DNA of 64,000 nucleotides from Massilia violaceinigra (GCF_002752675.1 NZ_CP024608.1:3906001-3970000), one strand, 5' to 3'. Shown: positions 37,898-45,628, counted from the first letter of the stretch. A program made the numbers and translations. The notes: a model not told the origin generated them from the sequence alone.

Positions 37898-40045
37898 ATG
37901 AGCAGCAAGAACAATGTGAAGGAAGCCCGCGCGGGGTCGCTCGAAGTGACCGTGCACGAGGCCCAGACCGGCGCGCCGGTGTCGAACGCGATGGTCAGCA
38001 TCTACCGCCACCCGTCCGGCGTCGGCAGTTTCGATGCGCCAAACTGGGCGCCGTCGCCGGCCATGCTGGAGGCCACCGCCCTCACCGGCAGCGCCGGCGA
38101 TGCCACCGTGCCTAATCTGGCGCCGGGCAGCTACGTGGTGGTGTACGACCATTATCCGGTCACGGCGCCGCGCTGCGTGCAGGTCGATGGCGGCTGCCGC
38201 GCCGTGGTCTGCTTCCAGCTGGCGCTGGAACTGCGCGCCGAACTCAGATACGAGACGGTCGACTGCAACGCCAACACCTGCAGCGTGGCGCGCGTGTCGG
38301 ACCGGGTGGTGGCGAAGATCTGCTTCAGCGACAACCAGTCCGCTCTCAAGCCCCACGTGCGGGTCACGCCCGCCCCCGAATGGAGCGTGCGTCCGGATGA
38401 TCCCTACGAGTTCACGCGCGTGGTGCAGCATGCCGGCCCGCAGCAGTTCGAGGCGGTGCTGGGGTTCGCGCGTCGCTCCCTCCCCATGGCTGCTGGCCCC
38501 GGCCACATCGCCGTGGCCGCCGCTGCCGTTCCGCCGGCGCCAGGCGTCACCATGGACGCGGCGCCGCCGGCCCTGATCGGCATCCGCCAGGGTTTCGTGG
38601 CCGTCGAGCGCACGCCGACGCCGATCTCGGGCAGCATCGGCGTGTCGATGACGCGCACCGAGACCGAACCGACCGACGACTTGCCGCTGTGGACCCTGAT
38701 CCGCAACAGTACCGATGCGATGTCGTTTACGAATTACCTGAACTTCATGGATGCGCTGTTCTGCACCCCGGCCAACCGCGGTGCCGGCTTCGAGGCCAAG
38801 AACCATCTGTTCGAGCAGCTGGGCCGGCACCGCGCGCTGCCGTTCACCGATTCGGAAGCTTACCGCGTGCTGAAGGTCGCCACCGAAGCGTTCGTGATGG
38901 TCAACTGCGGGGTGCTCAGCCAGCCGGCGCATTTCAATCCGGCCGCTGACAAGGCTTACCTGGACCGGCGCGACATCCCCGCCACGCACGACCTGGAGAC
39001 CACCTTCAACGCCCATTATCTCGAAGAGACGGTCGACGGCACCAAGGTGCTGCCGTACCTGGCGATCATCCGGCGCAAGCTGCCCGACGTGCCGATGAAC
39101 ATCCTGCGCGGGAAGGAGGGCGAGGCCGATATGTGCTTCGGCATCGTCCAGCAAAAGCTGGCCAGTCCCTGCCTGCTGGAGCTGATCTGGTCCTACTGGC
39201 ACGAAGAGGGCATGCTGGTGCAGACCATGCACGCGATCACCCAGCGCTTCCAGAACGTGCGCGCGCTGGGCCGCGACGATCCGCTCGCGAACCTGGAAAT
39301 CGATCCCCTGCGACCGCTGAATAACCTGATCTGGGGTTACACGCAGGACGAACAGCATCGCCTCACCGTGGTACGGCGCAATTACGAGTACGACCACCAT
39401 TACGGCGTGCGGCTCGACGGCAAGGCGGTCCAGCATTTCCGCCCGGCCGACACGCGCTCGAAATTCCTGGAAGCGTTCCACTACCTGCTGCGCCTGTGCA
39501 CCTCGTTCTATCGCCAGGACGACGACACCACCGTCAAGGCGGACGCCTTCCCGGTCTTGAATGGCCTCAAGGAAGTGCACCTGATCCTGTCGCAGGGCGC
39601 GCACAACCAGTTCGGCGACCTGCCGTCGACGGCGCGCATCGAAATGCTGATGCAGCAGTGGATGCTGGCGCGGCCCGAGTTCCGCGAGTTCCTCCCGACC
39701 CGCGTCATGGTCGCCTATCCGGAACCGTGGATGGACCGGGTCGACGCCATGAAGAAGCTGCAGGGATGGTCCGACACCAGCGTGATGCACTTCCGCAGCC
39801 TGGCCATGTTCGGCGAACAGGTGCTGCTGTCGGTGCGCTACGGCGCCTGGAGCGATATCTACGAGCCGACCCAGGCCTTCAACTGGGCGCGCTTCTGGCG
39901 TCCGCAAATCCAGGGCTATATCCACGCCTACCGCGCCGCCACCGGGGTCGACCTGACGGACGACGCGCGCGACGCCAAGGCGGAAGGCACCTTGCCCTCG
40001 ATCCTGCTGCGCAAGCGCCTGGACCAGCAAGCGCGGATGGCCTGA
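37898..40045 (+). CDS. Cluster protein D, large protein with Ig-like N-terminal domain
   Basis: A 715-residue protein, the largest of the cluster. Residues about 13-108 look like a carboxypeptidase-regulatory/SpaA-type beta-sandwich (SLEVTVHEAQTGAPVSNAMV, NLAPGSYVVVYDHYPV, VVCFQLALELRAEL). Residues about 110-250 contain further beta structure and an Ala/Pro-rich linker. The remainder (about 260-700) is alpha-helical, Trp- and Tyr-rich, with no recognised domain. No signal peptide or membrane helix. AGGAG precedes ATG 37898. It is conserved-looking in length and composition with the cluster and may be its main structural or enzymatic component. Confidence 0.72.
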   Translation: MSSKNNVKEARAGSLEVTVHEAQTGAPVSNAMVSIYRHPSGVGSFDAPNWAPSPAMLEATALTGSAGDATVPNLAPGSYVVVYDHYPVTAPRCVQVDGGCRAVVCFQLALELRAELRYETVDCNANTCSVARVSDRVVAKICFSDNQSALKPHVRVTPAPEWSVRPDDPYEFTRVVQHAGPQQFEAVLGFARRSLPMAAGPGHIAVAAAAVPPAPGVTMDAAPPALIGIRQGFVAVERTPTPISGSIGVSMTRTETEPTDDLPLWTLIRNSTDAMSFTNYLNFMDALFCTPANRGAGFEAKNHLFEQLGRHRALPFTDSEAYRVLKVATEAFVMVNCGVLSQPAHFNPAADKAYLDRRDIPATHDLETTFNAHYLEETVDGTKVLPYLAIIRRKLPDVPMNILRGKEGEADMCFGIVQQKLASPCLLELIWSYWHEEGMLVQTMHAITQRFQNVRALGRDDPLANLEIDPLRPLNNLIWGYTQDEQHRLTVVRRNYEYDHHYGVRLDGKAVQHFRPADTRSKFLEAFHYLLRLCTSFYRQDDDTTVKADAFPVLNGLKEVHLILSQGAHNQFGDLPSTARIEMLMQQWMLARPEFREFLPTRVMVAYPEPWMDRVDAMKKLQGWSDTSVMHFRSLAMFGEQVLLSVRYGAWSDIYEPTQAFNWARFWRPQIQGYIHAYRAATGVDLTDDARDAKAEGTLPSILLRKRLDQQARMA

Positions 40046-40058
40046 GCAAGCTCGCGAC

Positions 40059-41132
40059 ATGCTCGACTTTGCCAACGCCCTGTACCTGGGCCTGCGCCAT
40101 CCCAGCACCGGGCTGGGGGAGTGGGATGCGCTGACCCTGGGGCGGCCCGCGGCAAGTGCCGATCCGCCGGGCGCGGCGCAACTGGCGGCGGCGCTGGCGC
40201 TGCTGTGCGGCTGCGAGGCGGCGACCCTGCTGCCATCGACCCTGCACCTGTTCTGCGATCTGTTCGAGCTGATGGCGCAGACACCGGTGGCGATCCTGGT
40301 CGACGGTGCCAGCTACCCGATCGCGCGGGCCGGCGCCGAACGCGCGGCGGCAAAGGGCACGCCGCTGACGGTGTTCGCGCATGGCGACGTGGGCGCGCTG
40401 CGCCGGCTGGCGCAGGTGGCGCGGCGCCAGGGGCGGCGTCCGCTGATCCTGGCCGACGGCTACTCGCCCGGCGCGGCCCAGGCGCCGCCGCTGGCAGCGT
40501 ATGCGGCGCTGGCGCGCGAGGCGGGCGGCTGGCTGGTGCTGGACGACACCCAGGCCATCGGCCTGTTCGGTGCCGGCGGTGGCGGTTCGCTGCGCCGGCA
40601 CGGCATCAAGGGGCCGCACGTGGTGGTCGGCAGTTCGCTGTCAAAAGCGTTCGGCGCACCGCTGGCGGTGCTGTGCGCCAGTGCGGACCTGGTGCGGCGC
40701 TTCGGGCAATCGAGCCAGGCGCGCGTGCATTCCAGCCCGCCGTCGGTGGCGTCGATCCGGGCCGCGCTGGCGGCGCTGCGCATCAACCGCGCGCACGGCG
40801 ACCAGCTGCGGCAGCGCCTGTGGTGCCGCGTGGCGCAGTGGCGCGCCGGCGCGGCCAGGCACGGCATCGCGCTGCGTGCCAGCGGGTTTCCGGTGCAAAC
40901 GCTGGCGCTGGACGGCCGCACCGACGGCGTGGCGCTGCACGCCTGCCTGCGCCGCGCCGGCGTCGACGCGGTGCTGCAGCGGGCGGGCACGCAGGCCACG
41001 CTCAGTTTCATCGTCACGGCGCGCCATGCGCCGGACGACATCGAACGCGCACTGGCGCTGCTGGCGGCCTGCCTGCGTGCGCAGGCAGCTTCAGTCGGAC
41101 ATACAAGGAGGGAGTATGAATACGGAATTTGA
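40059..41132 (+). CDS. Cluster protein, oxoamine-synthase-like PLP enzyme
   Basis: A 357-residue fold-type I PLP protein related to 8-amino-7-oxononanoate synthase and other alpha-oxoamine synthases, which join an amino acid to an acyl-CoA with loss of CO2. The PLP lysine is Lys196 in VVGSSLSKAFGAPL. WLVLDDTQAIGLFG (158-171) corresponds to the VDDAHxxG block, keeping the Asp that contacts the pyridine nitrogen but with Gln165 in place of the usual His. The N-terminal part is shorter than in BioF. No bio genes are near, so a non-biotin product or a modified reaction is likely. Confidence 0.8.
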   Translation: MLDFANALYLGLRHPSTGLGEWDALTLGRPAASADPPGAAQLAAALALLCGCEAATLLPSTLHLFCDLFELMAQTPVAILVDGASYPIARAGAERAAAKGTPLTVFAHGDVGALRRLAQVARRQGRRPLILADGYSPGAAQAPPLAAYAALAREAGGWLVLDDTQAIGLFGAGGGGSLRRHGIKGPHVVVGSSLSKAFGAPLAVLCASADLVRRFGQSSQARVHSSPPSVASIRAALAALRINRAHGDQLRQRLWCRVAQWRAGAARHGIALRASGFPVQTLALDGRTDGVALHACLRRAGVDAVLQRAGTQATLSFIVTARHAPDDIERALALLAACLRAQAASVGHTRREYEYGI

Positions 41133-41757
41133 AATGCTGGAATTCGGGATGGAACAAGAGCGCGGCGCACGCCGTGGGGCGCCGGCGCGCGCGCCACGGC
41201 CCCCGATCGGGCGCACCTGGCCGGCCAGGCCGCCTGCGCCGCGCCGGCCGGCGTGGGGCGGCTGGCGCTACCCGGTGCTGGCGCCCTGGCCGGAACCGTA
41301 TGGGTACGGCCCCGCGCCCGACGACGACGAGCCGCAGGATGAAACACCCAAGACCATCAAACCGGCACTCGACAAGATGGGGGGCGGCGCGCCACAGTAC
41401 AAACGCATTGGCTCGCTGCGCGATGCGGTGCGCTCGCCGGACGCCAATGTGGCGGGCCTTTACCTGATCGAGTTCGATGGTCCGACAGGCAAGCGCGCCT
41501 ACAGCGGCCAGAGCGATAGCGTGAAGCGCCGCCTCCAGCAGCATCTGCTGTGCGCCACCATACTGGGACTGGACGTGGCCAAACATACGGTCTTCGTCGC
41601 CAAAACCGCCATGAAGGACGACCAGCGCCGCGACCTGGAAAAAGACTTGCACAAAAAGATGGGTGTCAAGCCGAACCCGACCGGCACGAAAAAACCGACG
41701 CTGACCAACACGCGCACTGAGTTGGAGGCCGAGCTGTTCGGCGAATCCTGGCGCTAA
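41116..41757 (+). CDS. Cluster protein, GIY-YIG domain with Pro/Arg-rich leader
   Basis: A 213-residue protein. Residues 1-10 contain FEMLEF, shared with residues 19-24 of the paralogue at 41794. Residues 18-75 are Arg/Pro/Trp-rich and disordered-looking. The C-terminal half is a GIY-YIG-type nuclease domain: GLYLIEF (114-120), AYSGQSDSVKRRLQQHL (128-144; Tyr129, Arg138/139) and a Glu near 174 in RRDLEKDLHKKMG. AAGGAGGG lies inside the end of the previous gene, overlapped by 17 bp. Whether it cuts DNA is not shown; the leader may be a targeting tag. Confidence 0.78.
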   Translation: MNTEFEMLEFGMEQERGARRGAPARAPRPPIGRTWPARPPAPRRPAWGGWRYPVLAPWPEPYGYGPAPDDDEPQDETPKTIKPALDKMGGGAPQYKRIGSLRDAVRSPDANVAGLYLIEFDGPTGKRAYSGQSDSVKRRLQQHLLCATILGLDVAKHTVFVAKTAMKDDQRRDLEKDLHKKMGVKPNPTGTKKPTLTNTRTELEAELFGESWR

Positions 41758-41793
41758 CGTTCGCCAACGCTTCATCAACCGAAGGAGATCATC

Positions 41794-42423
41794 ATGCAAG
41801 AGTCAGGATGTGGTTGCGCCAAATGCCGCCAGGCGGCGGAAAGCGAACTGGAAATGCTCGAATTCGAAGCGCCCGGTCCGTTCGGGGAGCAGGAGGAAAT
41901 CGCGCTGGCGATGGAATTGATGTCGGTCGCCAGCGAGGAAGAACTTGAACAGTTCCTCGGCAAGATGTTCAAGGGGATCTGGAAGGGCGTAAAAAAGGTC
42001 GGCTCCGTCATCGGCAAGGTCGCCAAGCCGCTCGGCGGGATGCTCAAGGGCCTGGCCAAGACCGCGCTGCCGTTCGTGGGCAAGGCGCTCGGCTCCTTCA
42101 TTCCGATTCCGGGCGTGGGCACGGCCATCGGCGGCGCGCTTGGCGGCGCCCTGGCCAAGGCGCTGGAGATGGAAACGGCCGGCCTCGATGGCGAGGAGCG
42201 CGAGCTGGAAATGGCGCGCCGCTTCGTGCGCATTGCCGGCAGCGCCGCGCAGCAGGCCGGCATGGCGGGGCAGGGCGCCGACCCGCAGCGCGCCGCGCGC
42301 CAGGCCATCGATGCGGCGCTGCGCTCGCACCTGCCGCAATTACGCCAGCCATCGCCTTCCCGCGCAGGCAACAGCGGCACCTGGCGGCGCCAGGGGGGCG
42401 GCCAGATCGTGCTGGACTTATGA
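41794..42423 (+). CDS. Cluster protein E, glycine-zipper ARQ-tail protein
   Basis: A 209-residue paralogue of A and B. A Cys-rich N-terminus (CGCAKC at 6-11) is followed by LEMLEFEAPGPFG, ELMSVASEEELEQFL (41-55), then a Lys-rich amphipathic and Gly-rich hydrophobic core (about 58-125: GIWKGVKKVGSVIGKVAKPL, IPGVGTAIGGALGGAL). EERELEMARRFVRIAG is at 134-149 and the tail GTWRRQGGGQIVL at 195-207. The core resembles membrane-active peptides. GAAGGAG precedes the ATG. Its stop overlaps the amidohydrolase start by 4 bp. Confidence 0.78.
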   Translation: MQESGCGCAKCRQAAESELEMLEFEAPGPFGEQEEIALAMELMSVASEEELEQFLGKMFKGIWKGVKKVGSVIGKVAKPLGGMLKGLAKTALPFVGKALGSFIPIPGVGTAIGGALGGALAKALEMETAGLDGEERELEMARRFVRIAGSAAQQAGMAGQGADPQRAARQAIDAALRSHLPQLRQPSPSRAGNSGTWRRQGGGQIVLDL

Positions 42424-43145
42424 TCATCGATTGCCACTGCCACGCGGGCGAGGGCGACGGCTTTTCCGGCCCATGGGACAGCGACGCCGGCCTCGAACGC
42501 TACCTGGCGCGGGCGCGCCAGGCCGGCATCGCGCGCACGGTGCTGCTGGCCGCTTTTCACTCCGACTATGCGCAGGCCAACCGCAGCGTGGCGCGCATCG
42601 TGGCCGCCGATCCGGGGCGCTTCTACGGCTTCGCTTTCGTGCATGCGCAGCGCGACCGCGGGCGGGTGCGCGCGATGGTGCGCGTCGCCGTCGAGGAGTA
42701 CGGCTTCGTGGGCATCAAGCTGCACCGGCACGACGCGCGCATCTCGCGCGAGGTGTGCGAGACGGCGCGCTTCTTCCGCTTGCCGGTGCTGTACGACGTC
42801 ACGGGCGAGGTGGCGGCGGCCGAGCTGCTGGCCAGCCAGTTCCCGGACGTAAATTTCATCCTGCCGCACCTGGGCAGCTTTGCCGACGACTGGAGCGCGC
42901 AGCTGGCGCTGATCGACCATCTTGCGCGCCACCGCAATATCTACGCCGACAGCGCCGGCGTGCGCCGCTTCGATCTGCTGGAGATGGCGGTGCGGCGCGC
43001 CGGCGCGCACAAGCTGCTGTTCGGCTCCGACGGTCCGTGGCTGCATCCGGGCGTGGAGCTGGCCAAGATCGGCATGCTGGGCCTTGCGCCCGACGACGAG
43101 GCGCTGGTGCTGGGCCAAAACCTGCTGCGCCTGATCGGGCATTGA
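42420..43145 (+). CDS. Cluster protein, amidohydrolase family (TIM barrel)
   Basis: A 241-residue metal-dependent hydrolase of the Amidohydrolase_2 type. IDCHCHAGEGDG holds the first HxH metal motif, FVGIKLHRHDARI, NFILPHLGSF and LLFGSDGPWLHP supply the later metal and catalytic residues (His, His, Asp). It is shorter than most members. Translationally coupled to protein E (ATGA) and the last gene of the cluster. Such enzymes hydrolyse or decarboxylate small cyclic molecules; pairing with the PLP enzyme hints at a small metabolite, but this is inference. Confidence 0.85.
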   Translation: MIIDCHCHAGEGDGFSGPWDSDAGLERYLARARQAGIARTVLLAAFHSDYAQANRSVARIVAADPGRFYGFAFVHAQRDRGRVRAMVRVAVEEYGFVGIKLHRHDARISREVCETARFFRLPVLYDVTGEVAAAELLASQFPDVNFILPHLGSFADDWSAQLALIDHLARHRNIYADSAGVRRFDLLEMAVRRAGAHKLLFGSDGPWLHPGVELAKIGMLGLAPDDEALVLGQNLLRLIGH

Positions 43146-43372
43146 GGACGTTCGTGCAGGGCGGGGCTCCTTGCGCGGTAATCCAGGGCACGGCAGCTGG
43201 CATCGAGACGTTGACGATCGCGGCGTTGAATGCGTCGATGATGCGCAGGTAGCAATTCCATTTGAATATTGACGTAATTGCATTAAGCGTAACATTATTG
43301 CAAGTTCGGTTCATATGCTGTGGCGGCGCAGCCAGTCGTTTACCCGTCAACGCAATAATAAGGAGTTCGGCC

Positions 43373-43594
43373 ATGTCGCAATCGAGGTCATTGATCACGT
43401 TGGCATTTCTATCCCTGCTCGCATTAGGAAGGTGCAACAATAATGTTAAAGACAATGGGAATTTGGACAGCAACAAGAGTGCTATCGACACTTACGTGCC
43501 TTAGCACGATCCGCGCTTGCTGAAAGGTGAGCCAGTGAACGTCGAGGCGTCACCGGCCAAGGCGCAAGCGCGTCCGAAGGACGATGCAAAGTGA
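43373..43594 (+). pseudogene. Small lipoprotein-like gene interrupted by an amber codon
   Basis: AAGGAG and ATG at 43373 open a 43-codon frame with a hydrophobic leader and lipobox-like ALGRC (Arg before Cys is atypical), ending at TAG 43502-43504. The same frame continues without another stop for 29 codons with sensible composition (HDPRLLKGEPVNVEA...) to TGA at 43592-43594. Either a 43-residue peptide is made or this is a recently inactivated ~73-residue gene. Confidence 0.4.
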
Positions 43595-43910
43595 TGCACT
43601 CCTCGCTTTTTTTCGACGGCGGCATGGGGCCGCAATGAAGATTGCGAAGGCGTTCCGGGTGTTCAGCCAACGCTGCCTCTCTTAATGGTGCGATGCGCCC
43701 CTTCACTTCTTTCGCGATTGCATATGGCAAGAGACGTCCCAGCCTTCGCCAATCGCGGCGAATTTCCCTGAGCAGGGCTGGTCTTCATGAGCCGGCGTCC
43801 GAATGCCTTACCCGCTCATCACGTGTGCGCGGAGCCTGATTGACGCTTGTGGCCTCGCCAGGTTCGAGGCCGCGCGAGCCGACGCGTACGGTGAAGCCGC
43901 AGGCGCGCGT
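43595..43910. other. Gene-poor gap between the cluster and its regulator
   Basis: No convincing gene. A perfect inverted repeat GGCCTCG-CCAGGTT-CGAGGCC lies at 43851-43871, 40 bp past the stop of the minus-strand regulator gene. It has no T-run, so it is at most a weak 3'-end structure. Confidence 0.45.
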
Positions 43911-45275
43911 TCAGTGGGCCTCGGCCCAGGCCTTCCTCCTGATCTGCAGCGCGCGGTCGGTCACGCCCAGGCGCAGCGCGGCGCGCTGGTTATTGTCGCC
44001 TTCCTGTTCCAGCACCAGCTGGATCGCGATGTCGGCCGCGGCCTGGCTGATGCGCGCCAGGCCGATGCGCAGATCGATGGCCTCGCGGATCGCGCTCTCG
44101 AAGCGCACATCGGGCCAGCAGGGGGCCACGGCACCGCGCGCTGGCCGCTCGTCGGGCGCCAGGTCGCCGATGGTGATCGGCCCGGGGCCGCTGTGGCGGT
44201 ACCACAGGCGCGAGACGGTCTGGCGCAGTTCGCGCACATTGCCGGGGTACTGGCGCAGCAGCAGGAATTCGCGCACGGCGTCGTCGAATTCGCAGGCCAC
44301 GCCCGGCCCGGCCAGCAGCGCCAGGAAGTGGCGCGCCAGCGGCAGCACGTCGTCGCTGCGTTCGCGCAGGGGCGGGGTGCGGCAGCGCCAGGCGGCGATG
44401 CGGTGGTACAGGTCGGCCCGGAAGCGGCCGTTCGCCACGTCTTCCTCCAGGCTGCGGTTGGTGGCGCACACCAGCCGGAAGCGCGAGTGCTGCCAGGTAT
44501 TGCTGCCGACCCGTTTATAGGTGTGCTCCTGCAGCACGCGCAGCAATTGCGCCTGCAGCGGCAGGGGCAGCTCGCCCACTTCGTCGAGGAACAGCACGCC
44601 GCCGTCGGCCAGCGCGAAGGCGCCGTCGCGCGCGTTGGCGGCACCGGTGAAGGCGCCGCGCTCGTGGCCGAACAGTTCGCTGCCGGCCAGCTCGGGCGTG
44701 AGGGTGGTGCAGTCGAGTACAGTGAGCTCGCCGCGTCCGCCGAGGCGGTGGATTAGTTGCGCAATCTGGTCCTTGCCGGTGCCGGTTTCACCCGTGATCA
44801 GCACCGGCGACTCGGTGAAGGCGGCTACTTCGACCACGCTGCGCACCAGGGCGCGCCAGGCCGGGCTGACGCCGACCAGGCAGTTGCACACGGCGGGCGA
44901 GTCGGCCAGGCGCTGCAGGGCGTCGCGCCGCTCCAGGCGGGCCCGGACTTGGGCGGCGTCGCCGCTGGCGTCAGTCCAGCTGAGCACGTCGAAGGCACCG
45001 GCCTCCAGCAGGGCCCACATGTCGGCCGTGGCCGGCGCGCGCGCACCGACGGCGATGGCGAGCACGCTGGCGCTGGCGGCCAGGGTTCGCACCCGCTCCA
45101 GCACCGCGCTATCGACGCCGTCGATCAGGGCCAGGCCGAAGCCGGCCGGCACGGCGCCGGGCGCTTCCGGCTGCAGCCCGGCCTGTTCCAGCGCCGCCGC
45201 CACTTTGGCGCGCAGTGCCGCACTGACCGGTTCAAACGCGTGGATCCAGAGTGGGAGGGCCAGTCGGGCTTGCAT
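43911..45275 (-). CDS. Sigma-54-dependent transcriptional activator
   Basis: A 454-residue enhancer-binding protein. The N-terminal ~125 residues look like a degenerate receiver-type sensory domain (GFGLALIDG; ALLEAGAFDVLSW) without a clear phospho-acceptor Asp. The AAA+ domain (about 135-365) has Walker A GETGTGKD (162-169), the sigma-54-contacting GAFTGA loop (207-212), Walker B GGVLFLDEV (225-233) and QYPGNVRELRQTVSRL. A Fis-type HTH closes the protein (RAALRLGVTDRALQIRRKAW). ATG at 45275 has GGGAG 10 bases upstream. It is the obvious candidate activator of the sigma-54 promoter at 35086. Confidence 0.92.
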   Translation of the reverse strand: MQARLALPLWIHAFEPVSAALRAKVAAALEQAGLQPEAPGAVPAGFGLALIDGVDSAVLERVRTLAASASVLAIAVGARAPATADMWALLEAGAFDVLSWTDASGDAAQVRARLERRDALQRLADSPAVCNCLVGVSPAWRALVRSVVEVAAFTESPVLITGETGTGKDQIAQLIHRLGGRGELTVLDCTTLTPELAGSELFGHERGAFTGAANARDGAFALADGGVLFLDEVGELPLPLQAQLLRVLQEHTYKRVGSNTWQHSRFRLVCATNRSLEEDVANGRFRADLYHRIAAWRCRTPPLRERSDDVLPLARHFLALLAGPGVACEFDDAVREFLLLRQYPGNVRELRQTVSRLWYRHSGPGPITIGDLAPDERPARGAVAPCWPDVRFESAIREAIDLRIGLARISQAAADIAIQLVLEQEGDNNQRAALRLGVTDRALQIRRKAWAEAH

Positions 45276-45356
45276 GCGCGTCATTCTCCCGGTCAAAGAA
45301 AGTTGCACAATATTTGACAAGGCTCAAATTTCGCTGAGCCCGGATGGATATAAACC

Positions 45357-45398
45357 ACTATACGTGCTCCTATCTGCACAAACTTTGATCTAGATCAA
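45357..45398 (-). promoter_or_regulatory. FNR-type class II promoter for the sigma-54 activator
   Basis: TTGATCTAGATCAA (45385-45398) is a perfect FNR/ANR box (TTGAT-N4-ATCAA). On the minus strand a TATAGT -10 hexamer occupies 45362-45357. With the start at 45350 the box is centred at -41.5 and the hexamer at -12 to -7, exactly the class II FNR geometry. This would activate the regulator gene under low oxygen. A GGCTCA...TGAGCC inverted repeat (45321-45340) lies in the leader. Confidence 0.7.
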
Positions 45399-45429
45399 TA
45401 CAGGTTTTGTTGCGCAAAAGTGCAGTACA

Positions 45430-45445
45430 TGGCACGAAAAATGCC
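45430..45445 (+). promoter_or_regulatory. Orphan sigma-54-like promoter
   Basis: TGGCACGAAAAATGCC has a perfect -24 element and GC at the correct 10-bp distance; only the first base of the TTGC block differs (ATGC). It points rightward, away from the sigma-54 activator gene, into DNA with no intact gene until the TetR gene at 45929. Confidence 0.5.
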
Positions 45446-45480
45446 GCCTGCCATGCGCGCACGCGGACCGATCCCGGACG

Positions 45481-45512
45481 AAAAAAACCGCCGAGGCATA
45501 GCCGGAGCGGTT
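45481..45512 (-). terminator. Rho-independent terminator, minus strand
   Basis: Read on the minus strand: AACCGC, a 15-nt loop that can pair further (CCG/CGG), GCGGTT, then a T-run. It would block leftward read-through into the regulator's promoter. Confidence 0.6.
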
Positions 45513-45628
45513 GTTGCACTGCTGATGTAACCGGTTACGTCGGCAGCCGAAAAACTGCTTACTTGAGCAGGATGGCCAGAATCGGCGCTGTGCAAGGTTA
45601 TCTTGCAGGCCTACCATTTAGTGGGTAG

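Noticed and set aside
43482..43730. 82-codon minus-strand frame after the amidohydrolase
   Set aside because: Overlaps the small lipoprotein frame antisense and ends without any recognised motif.
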